Shown: piece by piece, positions 1 to 8,532 of the stretch
Numbering within the stretch: position 1 is the stretch's first letter
Layout of the letters: the number at the start of each line of letters is the position of its first letter
DNA from: an uncultured Lachnospiraceae bacterium
Lineage (GTDB): Bacteria; Bacillota_A; Clostridia; Lachnospirales; Lachnospiraceae
DNA length: 16,956 nt
Direction: 5' to 3'
NCBI GenBank assembly: GCA_910587495.1
Contig: CAJUMT010000061.1
Location: 1 to 16,956, forward strand
The notes under the pieces: model-generated
Told to the model about the DNA's origin: nothing
The model's database searches: none
The model's input: only the letters and a program-made list of their open reading frames with translations
Made by a program: the position numbers and the translations under genes

Positions 1-3000
1 ATGAAAGACCACAGACACAACGCGGACTGCTACGACGAAGAAGGCAACCTGACATGTGAACGTATCGTTCGGGCGCATGAACACGAAGACAGCTGCTATG
101 ATGCGGAAGGCAACCTGATCTGCGGTTATGAAGAAGAGTATCATATCCACACGGCGGACTGCTACGACGAAGAAGGCAACCTGATCTGCGGTTATATAAA
201 CGGAGACGCGTTTGAAAATACCGCAACTTACGAAGGCGACGGCTATATTGTTACCGCTATGTACAACAACGACGCAGAGCTTCCGGAAGGCGCTGAGCTG
301 ATCGCGGAGCAGATCACCGCGGAGAGCGACGCAGAACGCTACACCCAGAGAGAAGCCGAGTACCAGGAGATGGTGGAAGACGAAAAAGCCAGCATGCGGG
401 CGCTCTTCAAGATCGGTTTCTATGTAGAAGGCGAAGAAGTAGAGCCGAAGAGCCCGGTAGCCGTTACGATCCAGTTCCTGGATGAAGACGGACTGGCGGA
501 AGGCAAACCGATCACGGTCGTGCATTTCGCGGAAGAAGGCGCTAAAAAAATTGACGGCAGCAATGCAAAGGACGGAAGCACAAGCTTCAAGACGGGAAGC
601 TTCTCGGAATTTGCCATCGGTTACAGCCAGGAAAAAAAAATTGAAGTAGACGAGAACGGCGTTCTCCATATTGATGGTTCTTTTAAATATGATGCTGACC
701 CTTTTCACATTACCTTTCATGTGAAAGGGGAAGCACAGGCGCCGGAAGGCGATTCTGCCACGGACGGAGACGCTGAGGACGAAACGGGAAATGATCCTGC
801 AGCGGCAGAAGAAGGAGCCGCAGATGAGTCTGAGGCTGCAGCGAACAATACGATTGCATCGGTGAAAGCAGCATCCATGACGCCGGAAGACAGCATACAG
901 CCGGAAGAGGATCTTGAAAATGAAGAACAACCTGAAATTTCTGAAGGCGGAAATGAGTCAACAGAAGATCCGAACGCCAGACTGGAGTTCATGGTACAAG
1001 AACTCGAAAGTACTGAGATCAGGAATGCAGTGCTGGGATATTTCGGGGATACGGAAGACTCCGTTACCCGCCGCGTACTTCATACACTGTCCTATAAGAT
1101 GACCTATGACGGCGTAGAGCTGGATCTGAAAGACTGCAAAGTCACAGCCGTGATCACGATGGGCGCAGCGCCTGCAGACGAGCCGGCGGACGCCCCTTCG
1201 GAAGAAGCCGGGGAAGATCCGGCAGATACGTCTGATGGAGAAGATGCGGAAGTATCTGAGGGCGCAGGCACAGAAGAAGGCGGACAGGAAGATGCGGAAG
1301 CACCGCAGGACGCTGATACAGAAGAAGACGCAGAAGCGCCGGAAAGCTCTGGAAGCACAGATATGGAGGACGGCAGGCAGACAGCAGCATCAATAAAGTC
1401 AGTACGCGCTGCCAGTGTCAGCAATGTGAATGGGAACAATGCGGGAAAGTCCGAAGACGGCGAAGAAGGAATAGAGCCACTTTCTGATAATGCATCAGAC
1501 ATAGACGTCACTGTTACGGCACTTGAAGTAACAGCAGATGGAGAGGTGCATAAACTGGGCGCTTTCAAAGTAGATGAGGATGGCCAGAATAGAATAGTAA
1601 CACCTGCATTGAAAGGCAATGTTATGGCATTTTCTGATGAAGCGGAGGCAAATCCGGAGTTTACAGTACAATATTATACCTATCTACAGATTGCAGAAAG
1701 GAATGCGGATTTTTCAAGCGATATTACGGATTCGGCACAAGGGATTTCTATTATCGATACCAGCAAAGCTGCTAATGGCGGAGAAGCTAAATTGCCGAGC
1801 AATGGTGTCACTCCAAAGACTACAAAGCTTATTGTTGAAGATATAGGGGGAGATAAAAAAGGAATTCTAAGTACTTTGCATAAAGTTAGAGTTGATAACT
1901 CACTGGAAAAAATCTATGAAGATAGGAACTTTAAGTTATTAGATTATCCAGAACTTAAAAATTTTAATAAATTTGCAACAGAATATAATCATTACGATCT
2001 GATTGAAGTTTGGGTATTGAATGAGGGAGGAAATTCAGAAAGTATAGATAATAAAAATAATGACTGGAAGATTTATAAAAATTTAGGAGAATTGCAGTTT
2101 ACAAATAATGAGGAGTTGGCGGCAAAGAATCCAGAAACAATGGTTTATGTTAAGACAGGAACCATCATACGTCTGGTATCAGAGAGTAACAACGGGGATT
2201 ATAACCAAAGTGCGTTGTTCTTTGATTATGATATTACAGATGGTAAAGTTTATTCAGATGAAAAATTAACGACGCTAGGCGACCGAAATTCACAAGGAAC
2301 GCTGTATGTGAACACAAAACGGAAGGGAATTAATGACCTAGGTAATTATCAGGATGACAATAAAAATCCTTTGCCAGAACCGCATTTGGGTTTTGGTAAT
2401 CATAATACAGGCGGTACAGGTTTGAATTTACATAAGAACGGCGATTATTTCATAAACCAAGCATCTAGTGGATATGACGGATGTTCCTTTGGGATCGTTG
2501 GAAAAAAATTGGGCGACGACAAGCTCCCGGTATTTAATGTGAGTGCGCCAGATCTCTTTGGTGAAAAACCGCAGGCTGGTAAGACAGTTGTAGAAGGTTA
2601 TTCACTTGACTTTAAACGGTGCGGCGATACCTATACGCTGTCTGCTGTCAATGATGGTACTGATACAACAAAGAATCTGGATATGTTTAGGTGGAGGGGT
2701 AACTGGAATAATACGAGGAAATTGTGGACGAATAATTTCTGGCCTATGGATACATCTGCCAAGACTTATGGAACGGATGAGCATGATCTGAAATTTGGAG
2801 ACAAAAGCAAGGAAAGCTTAAGAAATGCAGTCGGGACAGCAGGTACGGTCACTCTTCCCATAGGTGATGATTATGAAGATCATAACAGTTACTTCGGTAT
2901 GAGCTTTGCACTTGATTTTACATTGACAGAAGATTACCTCGGTCCTCTGAACTACTGTTTCTTTGGTGATGATGATATGTGGGTATTCCTGGACGATACA

Positions 3001-3696
3001 TTAGTCTGTGATATCGGAGGTGTTCATTCGTCATCCGGAGCGTATGTTGATCTTTGGGATTATATTGAGAAAGGTGATACAGGAAAACACATACTTCGAT
3101 TTTTCTACACAGAGAGAGGAGCATCTGGTTCTACTTGTTGGATGCAGTTTACATTGCCGTCTGTAAATACTATTCCGGTCGATTATCCTTCAGGAAGTAT
3201 AAAAAATACACTGACAATAAATAAAGGTGTTCATGGAACGGTTACAGATGAAAAATTTGAATTTGTAATTAATTTCTTCGACAAGAACAATCAGAAGGAG
3301 CTGATTAACTGCTATAACTATATTATAAAAAATGGTGAAGAAGAAGTACAATCTGGAAGTATTAAGACAGGTGAAAGCTTCTTTTTGGGAAATGGTGATT
3401 CTATCACTATTCGGAATCTACCGGATGGCGCACACTACACTGTAAAAGAAAAAAATTACAGTGGATATGAATCAGAAATAAATGGAGATGTAGTAGCAGA
3501 TCATGAAGTAAATGGTGAGATTAACTGGGAAGCAGAGGATTGGGAGCAGGCAAATTACATTAACAAAGCCATCCCTTATGAACTTCCCGAAACCGGCGGT
3601 TCCGGTATGGAATTATATACAATAGCAGGCGCTTTATGTCTAGTGTTCGGCGCAGGTTTTATGTATAGAAAAAAATTCAGAGAAAGGAGGGCGTAG
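1..3696 (+). CDS. Giant LPETG-anchored tip adhesin with fibro-slime domain (5' end outside window)
   Basis: Cell-wall-anchored surface protein, probably the tip adhesin of the pilus encoded downstream. The frame is open to the window edge and there is no signal peptide, so the ATG at position 1 is probably internal and the N-terminus is missing. In the 1231 residues visible: three 22-residue Cys/His repeats (4-65); a beta-rich stretch to about 230; Ala/Glu/Asp-rich low-complexity segments (about 240-330 and 390-480); an AT-rich coded region of unknown fold (about 540-850); a fibro-slime-type domain (about 930-1055) with GDDDMW at 989-994 and the CDIGGVHSSSG stretch; a Cna-B/DUF7601-like domain (about 1063-1190) with K1075 and E1150 as plausible isopeptide residues; then LPETG 1195-1199, a hydrophobic segment and a basic tail. 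The LPxTG tail makes it a sortase substrate; adhesin role and tip position are inferred from the fibro-slime domain, size and gene order. The base composition falls sharply in mid-gene. Confidence 0.9.
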   Translation: MKDHRHNADCYDEEGNLTCERIVRAHEHEDSCYDAEGNLICGYEEEYHIHTADCYDEEGNLICGYINGDAFENTATYEGDGYIVTAMYNNDAELPEGAELIAEQITAESDAERYTQREAEYQEMVEDEKASMRALFKIGFYVEGEEVEPKSPVAVTIQFLDEDGLAEGKPITVVHFAEEGAKKIDGSNAKDGSTSFKTGSFSEFAIGYSQEKKIEVDENGVLHIDGSFKYDADPFHITFHVKGEAQAPEGDSATDGDAEDETGNDPAAAEEGAADESEAAANNTIASVKAASMTPEDSIQPEEDLENEEQPEISEGGNESTEDPNARLEFMVQELESTEIRNAVLGYFGDTEDSVTRRVLHTLSYKMTYDGVELDLKDCKVTAVITMGAAPADEPADAPSEEAGEDPADTSDGEDAEVSEGAGTEEGGQEDAEAPQDADTEEDAEAPESSGSTDMEDGRQTAASIKSVRAASVSNVNGNNAGKSEDGEEGIEPLSDNASDIDVTVTALEVTADGEVHKLGAFKVDEDGQNRIVTPALKGNVMAFSDEAEANPEFTVQYYTYLQIAERNADFSSDITDSAQGISIIDTSKAANGGEAKLPSNGVTPKTTKLIVEDIGGDKKGILSTLHKVRVDNSLEKIYEDRNFKLLDYPELKNFNKFATEYNHYDLIEVWVLNEGGNSESIDNKNNDWKIYKNLGELQFTNNEELAAKNPETMVYVKTGTIIRLVSESNNGDYNQSALFFDYDITDGKVYSDEKLTTLGDRNSQGTLYVNTKRKGINDLGNYQDDNKNPLPEPHLGFGNHNTGGTGLNLHKNGDYFINQASSGYDGCSFGIVGKKLGDDKLPVFNVSAPDLFGEKPQAGKTVVEGYSLDFKRCGDTYTLSAVNDGTDTTKNLDMFRWRGNWNNTRKLWTNNFWPMDTSAKTYGTDEHDLKFGDKSKESLRNAVGTAGTVTLPIGDDYEDHNSYFGMSFALDFTLTEDYLGPLNYCFFGDDDMWVFLDDTLVCDIGGVHSSSGAYVDLWDYIEKGDTGKHILRFFYTERGASGSTCWMQFTLPSVNTIPVDYPSGSIKNTLTINKGVHGTVTDEKFEFVINFFDKNNQKELINCYNYIIKNGEEEVQSGSIKTGESFFLGNGDSITIRNLPDGAHYTVKEKNYSGYESEINGDVVADHEVNGEINWEAEDWEQANYINKAIPYELPETGGSGMELYTIAGALCLVFGAGFMYRKKFRERRA
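10..195 (+). repeat. Three 22-codon HxH/Cys-Cys repeats
   Basis: Three tandem units of exactly 22 codons (66 bases) start at 10, 76 and 142. Each carries HxHxxxCYDxEGNLxC: His at 4/6, 26/28, 48/50; Cys at 10/19, 32/41, 54/63. The DNA of units one and three is identical over 22-52 and 154-184. Similar His/Cys repeats occur near the N-termini of large Lachnospiraceae surface proteins. The regular spacing suggests metal binding or disulphides; neither can be told from sequence. More units may lie upstream of the window. Confidence 0.85.
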
Positions 3697-3800
3697 GATT
3701 CTCTTAAATCTGAACAAAAAACCAAGATTTGTGGGGTCTGACAACCCACGGCAATAAGTTTCAAAAAACAAAACAAATCTAAAAGAAAAGGAGAATGATT

Positions 3801-5762
3801 ATGAAACAGATTAAGAAACTTGCCAGCTTATTTTTATCAATGGTCATGGCTCTTAGTATGTGCTTGTGCGTATCCGCAACAGGTGCAACGCCGCCAACAG
3901 ACAGCACTCAACCAGGTAATTATCCAAATTCAACCACGAATGGTGTAACAAACTCCAGTGATACAAGATTTACGATCACAATCAACGAGACTACAGCAGG
4001 TTACACATATGCAGCATTGCAGATTTTCACAGGCGATCTTTATGTAGACGAGAGTGGTAACAAAACATTATCCAATATCGCTTGGGGTTCTGCTATAGAT
4101 ACGACTAAAGCTGCTGCAGAATTTAAAGTAACCGAAGATGGCAAAGAGCGCGCAATGACTGCATCAGAAGTAGCTGAGGCGATTGCAGAAGAGGCTGGAA
4201 CAACATTTGATTCAGCAGAGGCGCAGGGCTATGCGACGAGGCTTGCAAACTGCCTGAAAGATGATGCTAAGGATAGTGCCGCTAAATCTGTGGCAGTCGG
4301 TGAGAAAACAGTTGATGGTGTTACCACAGTTGAGAAATATACAATCAGCGATTTGACTGCAGGCTACTACATGGTTATTAATACCGCTGTACCAGCAAAT
4401 GAAGATTATACTCGTTACATGCTGGAAGTTGTTGGCGATGTAGCGGCAACACCAAAGACAGGTACAATTGAGCATGATAAATATATCAATGACAAAACGC
4501 CTGCAGGTGTAGAAGGTGTAGATTATGTGAAAGCTAACGACGCACCGATCGGCGAGACAGTAGATTATGTCATTCCAGTTAAATTACCGGAGAACTTTGA
4601 TTCTTATAAAAACTATTATCTGCAGTTCCAGGATGCTTTGATGAAGGGCTTGGAGTTAGATGCTGATTCTATAAAGGTGCAGGTAGTTACTGACAAGACT
4701 CTTACGGATGGCAAGAGCGTATCAGATAAAGATGCAGTTAAAGCAATAGTAGACGCATTAGATGATCAAACTAATTCAAAGGATATAACGGCTAATTTCA
4801 ATAAGCTGGATAGAGAGATTAACAAGGCTCTTGTTGAACAGTATAAGTTACCAGTGACTGAGGGAACTCTGCTTCAGGTATGGAATACTAATCTGAAAAA
4901 CATAGCTGATGCTAGCACATTATTCGGCAATAATACATGGATCATCCTTACTTATAGTGCAGAACTCACTGCAGATGCTGTGATCGGAATCCCGAATACC
5001 AACTATGTAAAGATTGTTTATGATAATAACCCGAATGATACCGGAAACGGCGAACCGGATAATCCAGAGAATCCTGATCCGCAGAATCCGAAGGGTGAAA
5101 CTCCGAATAAAGATGTTGAAACTTTCACCACAGAGTTGGCAATCCTGAAAACAAACGGGACCGAGATTCTTCCGGGCGTAGAATTTACTTTAACATCTTC
5201 TAATGCTGTAGCTATCAGCCTCGTAAGTTCAGAAGTATTTGTTGAAGATGCAGATGGCGCATATTGGAAATTAAAGAACGGAACGTATACTTTAACTGCT
5301 CCGGTTACCACTGGGGGTACGGACGATACGTCAGACCAGTATGCTTCAACCACACAGAAATATAGCAAAACAGTTCAGCTTACCACTACAAAGAAAACAA
5401 CTGGTGATGTAGCAGTAGTTGGAACTGTAGATTCCCAGGGACGTGTAGTATTTACAGGTTTAGGCGAAGGTGATTATAAACTGAGCGAGACAAAAACTCT
5501 GCCAGGATATAACACAATTGATGACATTGAATTTACAATTACCTTTAATGCGAATGGAGATAAAACATTCACATCCTCTAATCCAAGTATAATTGTTGGC
5601 AAAGGTAATAATACATTTGAGTCTACGATTATCAACCAGTCCGGTTCCCTTCTTCCGTCCACTGGTGGTATCGGTACTACAATCTTCTATGTAGTCGGCG
5701 GTATCCTTGTGATCGGCGCTGGTATCCTTCTGGTAACCAAGAGACGCATGAGAGCACAGTAA
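3801..5762 (+). CDS. Major (backbone) pilin, LPSTG, isopeptide-forming
   Basis: Backbone subunit of a sortase-assembled pilus. The start at 3801 is preferred over the ATG at 3795 because the AAAGGAG site ends at 3793, giving usual spacing only for 3801 (653 residues). Order: signal peptide to about residue 29 (KKLASLFLSMVMALSMCLCVSA); N-terminal pilin domain to about 217, ending in VGDVAATPK, where K219 is a good candidate for the lysine used in polymerisation; a RrgB-type D2 isopeptide domain (about 220-412) with K227 and a terminal YDNN (N409/N410) as possible Lys-Asn bond partners; a Pro/Asn-rich linker; a Cna-B/SpaA domain (about 444-605) with K450 and E563 in the LSETKTLPGY E-box; LPSTG 618-622, hydrophobic segment, KRRMR tail. 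It follows the adhesin by 104 bases and precedes class C sortase. The base composition is AT-rich compared with the sortase operon, as often seen for variable surface antigens. The bond-forming residues are assigned by pattern only. Confidence 0.92.
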   Translation: MKQIKKLASLFLSMVMALSMCLCVSATGATPPTDSTQPGNYPNSTTNGVTNSSDTRFTITINETTAGYTYAALQIFTGDLYVDESGNKTLSNIAWGSAIDTTKAAAEFKVTEDGKERAMTASEVAEAIAEEAGTTFDSAEAQGYATRLANCLKDDAKDSAAKSVAVGEKTVDGVTTVEKYTISDLTAGYYMVINTAVPANEDYTRYMLEVVGDVAATPKTGTIEHDKYINDKTPAGVEGVDYVKANDAPIGETVDYVIPVKLPENFDSYKNYYLQFQDALMKGLELDADSIKVQVVTDKTLTDGKSVSDKDAVKAIVDALDDQTNSKDITANFNKLDREINKALVEQYKLPVTEGTLLQVWNTNLKNIADASTLFGNNTWIILTYSAELTADAVIGIPNTNYVKIVYDNNPNDTGNGEPDNPENPDPQNPKGETPNKDVETFTTELAILKTNGTEILPGVEFTLTSSNAVAISLVSSEVFVEDADGAYWKLKNGTYTLTAPVTTGGTDDTSDQYASTTQKYSKTVQLTTTKKTTGDVAVVGTVDSQGRVVFTGLGEGDYKLSETKTLPGYNTIDDIEFTITFNANGDKTFTSSNPSIIVGKGNNTFESTIINQSGSLLPSTGGIGTTIFYVVGGILVIGAGILLVTKRRMRAQ

Positions 5763-5792
5763 ATAAGCATATATACATAAGATTGATGTTCT

Positions 5793-5951
5793 TATAATAT
5801 ACACCTTAGTCGGGGGCGGTTCGCCCGTCTCCGGCTGTGCCGCACAGGCTGACACCTTCTCGTGGTGTGCGGTGAGCAACGGAGCATTCGTATCCGGCAG
5901 ACGTCAGCAGGCGGGGGAAGACCGCCGTACAAACTTATTGTGGGGAAACCT
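5793..5951 (+). promoter_or_regulatory. Possible promoter and structured leader before the sortase operon
   Basis: A TATAAT lies at 5793-5798, without a convincing -35, so a start of transcription near 5805 is only possible. The next 145 bases are GC-rich, unlike the pilin gene before them, and can fold into several stems: GGGCG/CGCCC (5814-5818/5822-5826, loop GTT); CCGC..ACACC pairing with GGTGT..GCGG around 5840-5872; and GGCGG/CCGCC around 5920-5936. The GGCGGT at 5815-5820 could also close the whole region by pairing with the later ACCGCC. No T-run follows the first stem, so it is not a standard terminator. I do not recognise a known riboswitch class. The frame of srtC is open here from a GTG at 5862, but without a ribosome site. 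Confidence 0.35.
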
Positions 5952-6857
5952 ATGGAAGAAGAAAAAGTAGTAGAGAAAGAGAAAAAGGCGAAGAAAAAGA
6001 GGCGGGGGCCTTCGATTTCCACGATTATCCTGGTCGTGATTCTGCTGGCAGGCGTGGGGATCTTATCCTACCCGACGGTCAGCGACTGGTGGAATTCCAT
6101 GCACGCGACCCAGGCGATCGCGGGCTATGTGTCCGCGGTGGAAGGTATGTCGGCCCAGGAGAAAGAAGAGCGGCTGGCTGCGGCCCATGCTTTCAATGAA
6201 TCCCTCCCCAACGGCGCGAATTTTACCCTGGATGATGCGAAGCTGGAGGAATACCGCAGCATCCTGGATATTACAGGCACCGGTATCATGGGGTATGTCC
6301 AGATATCGGCCATCGGCGTGAATCTGCCGATCTATCATACGGTGGAGGAATCAGTCTTACAGATCGCCATCGGCCATATTCCGGGAACGTCCTTTCCCGT
6401 AGGCGGGGACAGGGTACATACGGTGCTTTCTGGGCACAGGGGCCTGCCCAGCGCGAAGCTTTTTTCCGACCTGGATCAGATGGTAGAGGGAGATACCTTT
6501 ACGGTCAACGTCATGGATCAGACCATCACCTATATGGTGGATCAGATCCGCATCGTGCTGCCGGAGGAGACAGACGAGCTGGCGATCCAGCCGGGCGAGG
6601 ATTTCTGTACGTTAGTAACTTGTACGCCTTACGGCATCAACACCCACCGGATGCTGGTGCGCGGACGGAGAATTGAAAATATTGTCGGCGAGGTCGTAGT
6701 GACGGCAGAGGCAGTGAGGATACCGAATTATATCGTGATCCCGGCGGTCGGGATACCGATCCTGTTTATTGTATTGGTTATCATGCTTATCTATTACCGC
6801 AAAGTCGGGCCGAAGAAGACCAACGAGCAGATATTAGATGAGATCAGGAAACAATAA
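5952..6857 (+). CDS. srtC: Class C sortase (pilus polymerase)
   Basis: Membrane-bound transpeptidase that joins pilin subunits through the LPxTG threonine and a pilin lysine. The ATG at 5952 (301 residues) is chosen over in-frame upstream GTG 5862 because it starts the typical basic head MEEEKVVEKEKKAKKKRR and has a modest GGGGA site at 5942-5946. Visible parts: N-terminal membrane segment (about 20-40) followed by YPTVSDWWN, as in class C enzymes; catalytic His H162 in LSGHRGLP; catalytic Cys C224 in TLVTCTPYG; Arg R237 in HRMLVRGRR; a second, C-terminal membrane segment (about 260-282) and basic tail, the hallmark of class C. Its place directly after the backbone pilin supports the assignment. 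It is the first gene of the tightly spaced operon. Confidence 0.95.
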   Translation: MEEEKVVEKEKKAKKKRRGPSISTIILVVILLAGVGILSYPTVSDWWNSMHATQAIAGYVSAVEGMSAQEKEERLAAAHAFNESLPNGANFTLDDAKLEEYRSILDITGTGIMGYVQISAIGVNLPIYHTVEESVLQIAIGHIPGTSFPVGGDRVHTVLSGHRGLPSAKLFSDLDQMVEGDTFTVNVMDQTITYMVDQIRIVLPEETDELAIQPGEDFCTLVTCTPYGINTHRMLVRGRRIENIVGEVVVTAEAVRIPNYIVIPAVGIPILFIVLVIMLIYYRKVGPKKTNEQILDEIRKQ

Positions 6858-6883
6858 AGATTGTTGTAAAGGAGGAAAGGACC

Positions 6884-8014
6884 ATGAAAATAAGATGGAA
6901 GAAGCCGAGAGGCTGGCCCACGCGGCGGGTATTATGTCCGGTATTGGCGTGCGTACTGGCTCTTGGCACGGTAGTGGCCGCGCCTTTATGGAAAGAAGAG
7001 GTGCAGGCAGCCGGGATGATTGACCTTGAAAAGAAATGTTCTGTAACAGTAGAGCCGATGGACGCCGCCGGTGACAGCGAATTTCTGGAAGATTTTGCCA
7101 AAGCCGGTGTGGTGGTCGATCTCTATCAGGTAGCCAGTGCGAAAGAAGTCCCCGGCTACGACACATATACTTATGATTTTCCGGAAGCATATAAAAGCCT
7201 GGCGGATCTTGTACTGAAGGAAAATGTTACCAATGATGACTGGAAAGCGGCGGCGCAGGAGGCGGCGAAGCTTGCCCTGGATTCCGGCGAAGCGCCAAAG
7301 CCCACACTTGCGGATCAGGATTTGAATACTCCGATCACAGGCCTGGACAGCGGGCTGTATCTGGTCATTGCCAGGGGAAAGGACCTGACGGAAGTCAGCA
7401 AATATATAAAATATACAGAGACGGAGGACGGTAAGCAGGTGCTTGACACCATAGCCATGTCCGGCCAGTATATTTATATGTTCGCGCCGATCCTGATTTC
7501 TCTTCCAACCAAGGAGAGCGTAGACGGTTCCATAAATACCGCGAACCCGGGCGACTGGATCTATGACCCGACCATTTCACTCAAATGGGAAGCCGACAGA
7601 CGATTCGGCCCGCTGGAGATCGTGAAATCTCTGCAGGCGCTGGAGATGAGCGAGCCGGCGACTTTTGTATTTAGTGTGGAAGCGGTGCTGGATGGTGAGA
7701 ATGTCTACAGCGACGTGGTGACCATCACCTTCACGGAGCCGGGCGAGCAGGCGGTCTTGATCGAGGATAAGATCCCCGTGGGCGCCGAAGTTACGGTTAC
7801 AGAGGTGTACAGCGGTGCGGTTTATACGGTATTAACCGATGTATCCCAGACGGTGACGATTGCAGCCGACCAGGTGGTAGGCGTGGAATTTATCAATAAT
7901 TACAGCCGGACGGAGCATGGCGGCGGGTCGGTCGTCAATCACTTTGATCATACAGACGCGGGCTGGTCCTGGACCTGGACCCGGGATGACGGACAGCAAG
8001 GAGGTACGCAGTAA
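6884..8014 (+). CDS. Minor pilin-like secreted protein with degenerate pilin motif and no anchor
   Basis: Secreted protein of 376 residues with a GGAGG at 6871-6875, 8 bases before the ATG. A signal peptide runs to about residue 43 (VLACVLALGTVVAAPLW..VQAAG). Residues 50-220 look like the N-terminal domain of Gram-positive pilins, ending in APILISLPTKES; this is followed by WIYDPTISLK (225-234), which keeps the Trp and Lys of the pilin motif WxxxVxVYPK at the right distance but lacks V-x-V-Y-P. Residues about 245-345 form a Cna-B-like/DUF7601-like beta domain ending FINNYS. The C-terminus is Gly/Trp-rich (GWSWTWTRDD) with neither LPxTG nor membrane segment. The stop codon overlaps the next ATG by one base (TAATG), so no lost tail is visible. 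Its role as a terminal or basal subunit is inferred; how it is held at the cell is unclear. Confidence 0.8.
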   Translation: MKIRWKKPRGWPTRRVLCPVLACVLALGTVVAAPLWKEEVQAAGMIDLEKKCSVTVEPMDAAGDSEFLEDFAKAGVVVDLYQVASAKEVPGYDTYTYDFPEAYKSLADLVLKENVTNDDWKAAAQEAAKLALDSGEAPKPTLADQDLNTPITGLDSGLYLVIARGKDLTEVSKYIKYTETEDGKQVLDTIAMSGQYIYMFAPILISLPTKESVDGSINTANPGDWIYDPTISLKWEADRRFGPLEIVKSLQALEMSEPATFVFSVEAVLDGENVYSDVVTITFTEPGEQAVLIEDKIPVGAEVTVTEVYSGAVYTVLTDVSQTVTIAADQVVGVEFINNYSRTEHGGGSVVNHFDHTDAGWSWTWTRDDGQQGGTQ

Positions 8015-8532
8015 TGAAGAAGAATTATAAATTCCTTGCGGTACTGGCCGTCGTACTGGTCCTGGGGTCGTCCATAGGCAGCGCGTGGGCGTATTTTACC
8101 ACATATACCAGCGCTAAAGGCGGCTATGTCATGAAGTTGGGCGACGAGACGGAGATCGGGGAGAAATTTTCCGAGTGGACCAAACACGTTTCTATTACCA
8201 GCGATGAAAATTCGGAGCCGGTATATATCCGTGCAAAAGCGTTCTGCGGCAGCCAGTACACCCTGGTGTACAGCAGTGCAAACAATAAATGGACGGAAGG
8301 CGAAGACGGGTATTATTATTACAGCGATATTGTTTATGGCGGTCAGGCGACCGAGGAACTTTTAGTGAAGATCGAGAATGTTCCCGAAGGCGAGGACGCG
8401 GACAGTTTTGACGTGGTAGTGATCTATGAGACTACGCCGGTGCTCTATCATGAGGACGGAACGCCTTATGCGGACTGGTCGCTCGTTCTGACGGACAGGG
8501 CTGCGGCAGCGACGGCGGAAGGAGGAGAATAA
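8014..8532 (+). CDS. TasA/camelysin-like protein with SipW-type signal peptide (172 aa)
   Basis: Small secreted protein, probably a fibre subunit or fibre accessory. It starts MKKNYKFLAVLAVVLVLGSSIGSAWAYFTTYTSA-like, a classic SipW-dependent signal: short basic head, hydrophobic core, GSSIGSAWAYFT around the cleavage site. The remaining roughly 140 residues are rich in beta-type sequence (SEPVYIRAKAFCG; DSFDVVVIYETTPV) as in TasA and camelysin (CalY) proteins. There is no anchor. An AAGGAGG at 7998-8004 precedes the ATG, which overlaps the previous stop by one base; the next gene starts directly after this stop. A SipW-like peptidase is encoded four genes downstream, fitting a dedicated processing pair. 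Family known from Bacillus tapA-sipW-tasA; assignment here rests on the signal and context. Confidence 0.78.
   Translation: MKKNYKFLAVLAVVLVLGSSIGSAWAYFTTYTSAKGGYVMKLGDETEIGEKFSEWTKHVSITSDENSEPVYIRAKAFCGSQYTLVYSSANNKWTEGEDGYYYYSDIVYGGQATEELLVKIENVPEGEDADSFDVVVIYETTPVLYHEDGTPYADWSLVLTDRAAAATAEGGE

Noticed and set aside
1104..1619. Ser/Ala-rich 171-codon minus-strand frame
   Set aside because: It is the mirror of the acidic low-complexity part of the adhesin and has no start signal of its own.
3731..3749. GTGGG/CCCAC hairpin between adhesin and major pilin
   Set aside because: Only 5 pairs with a 9-base loop and no T-run; too weak to call a terminator or regulatory element.
5862..5951. N-terminal extension of the class C sortase from GTG 5862
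   Set aside because: No ribosome site, the added residues look unlike sortases and the DNA folds as a structured leader.
7490..7520. ISLPTKES in the minor pilin as an LPxTG-like sorting signal
   Set aside because: It lies mid-protein with no membrane helix or basic tail after it; it matches the end of the pilin N-terminal domain.
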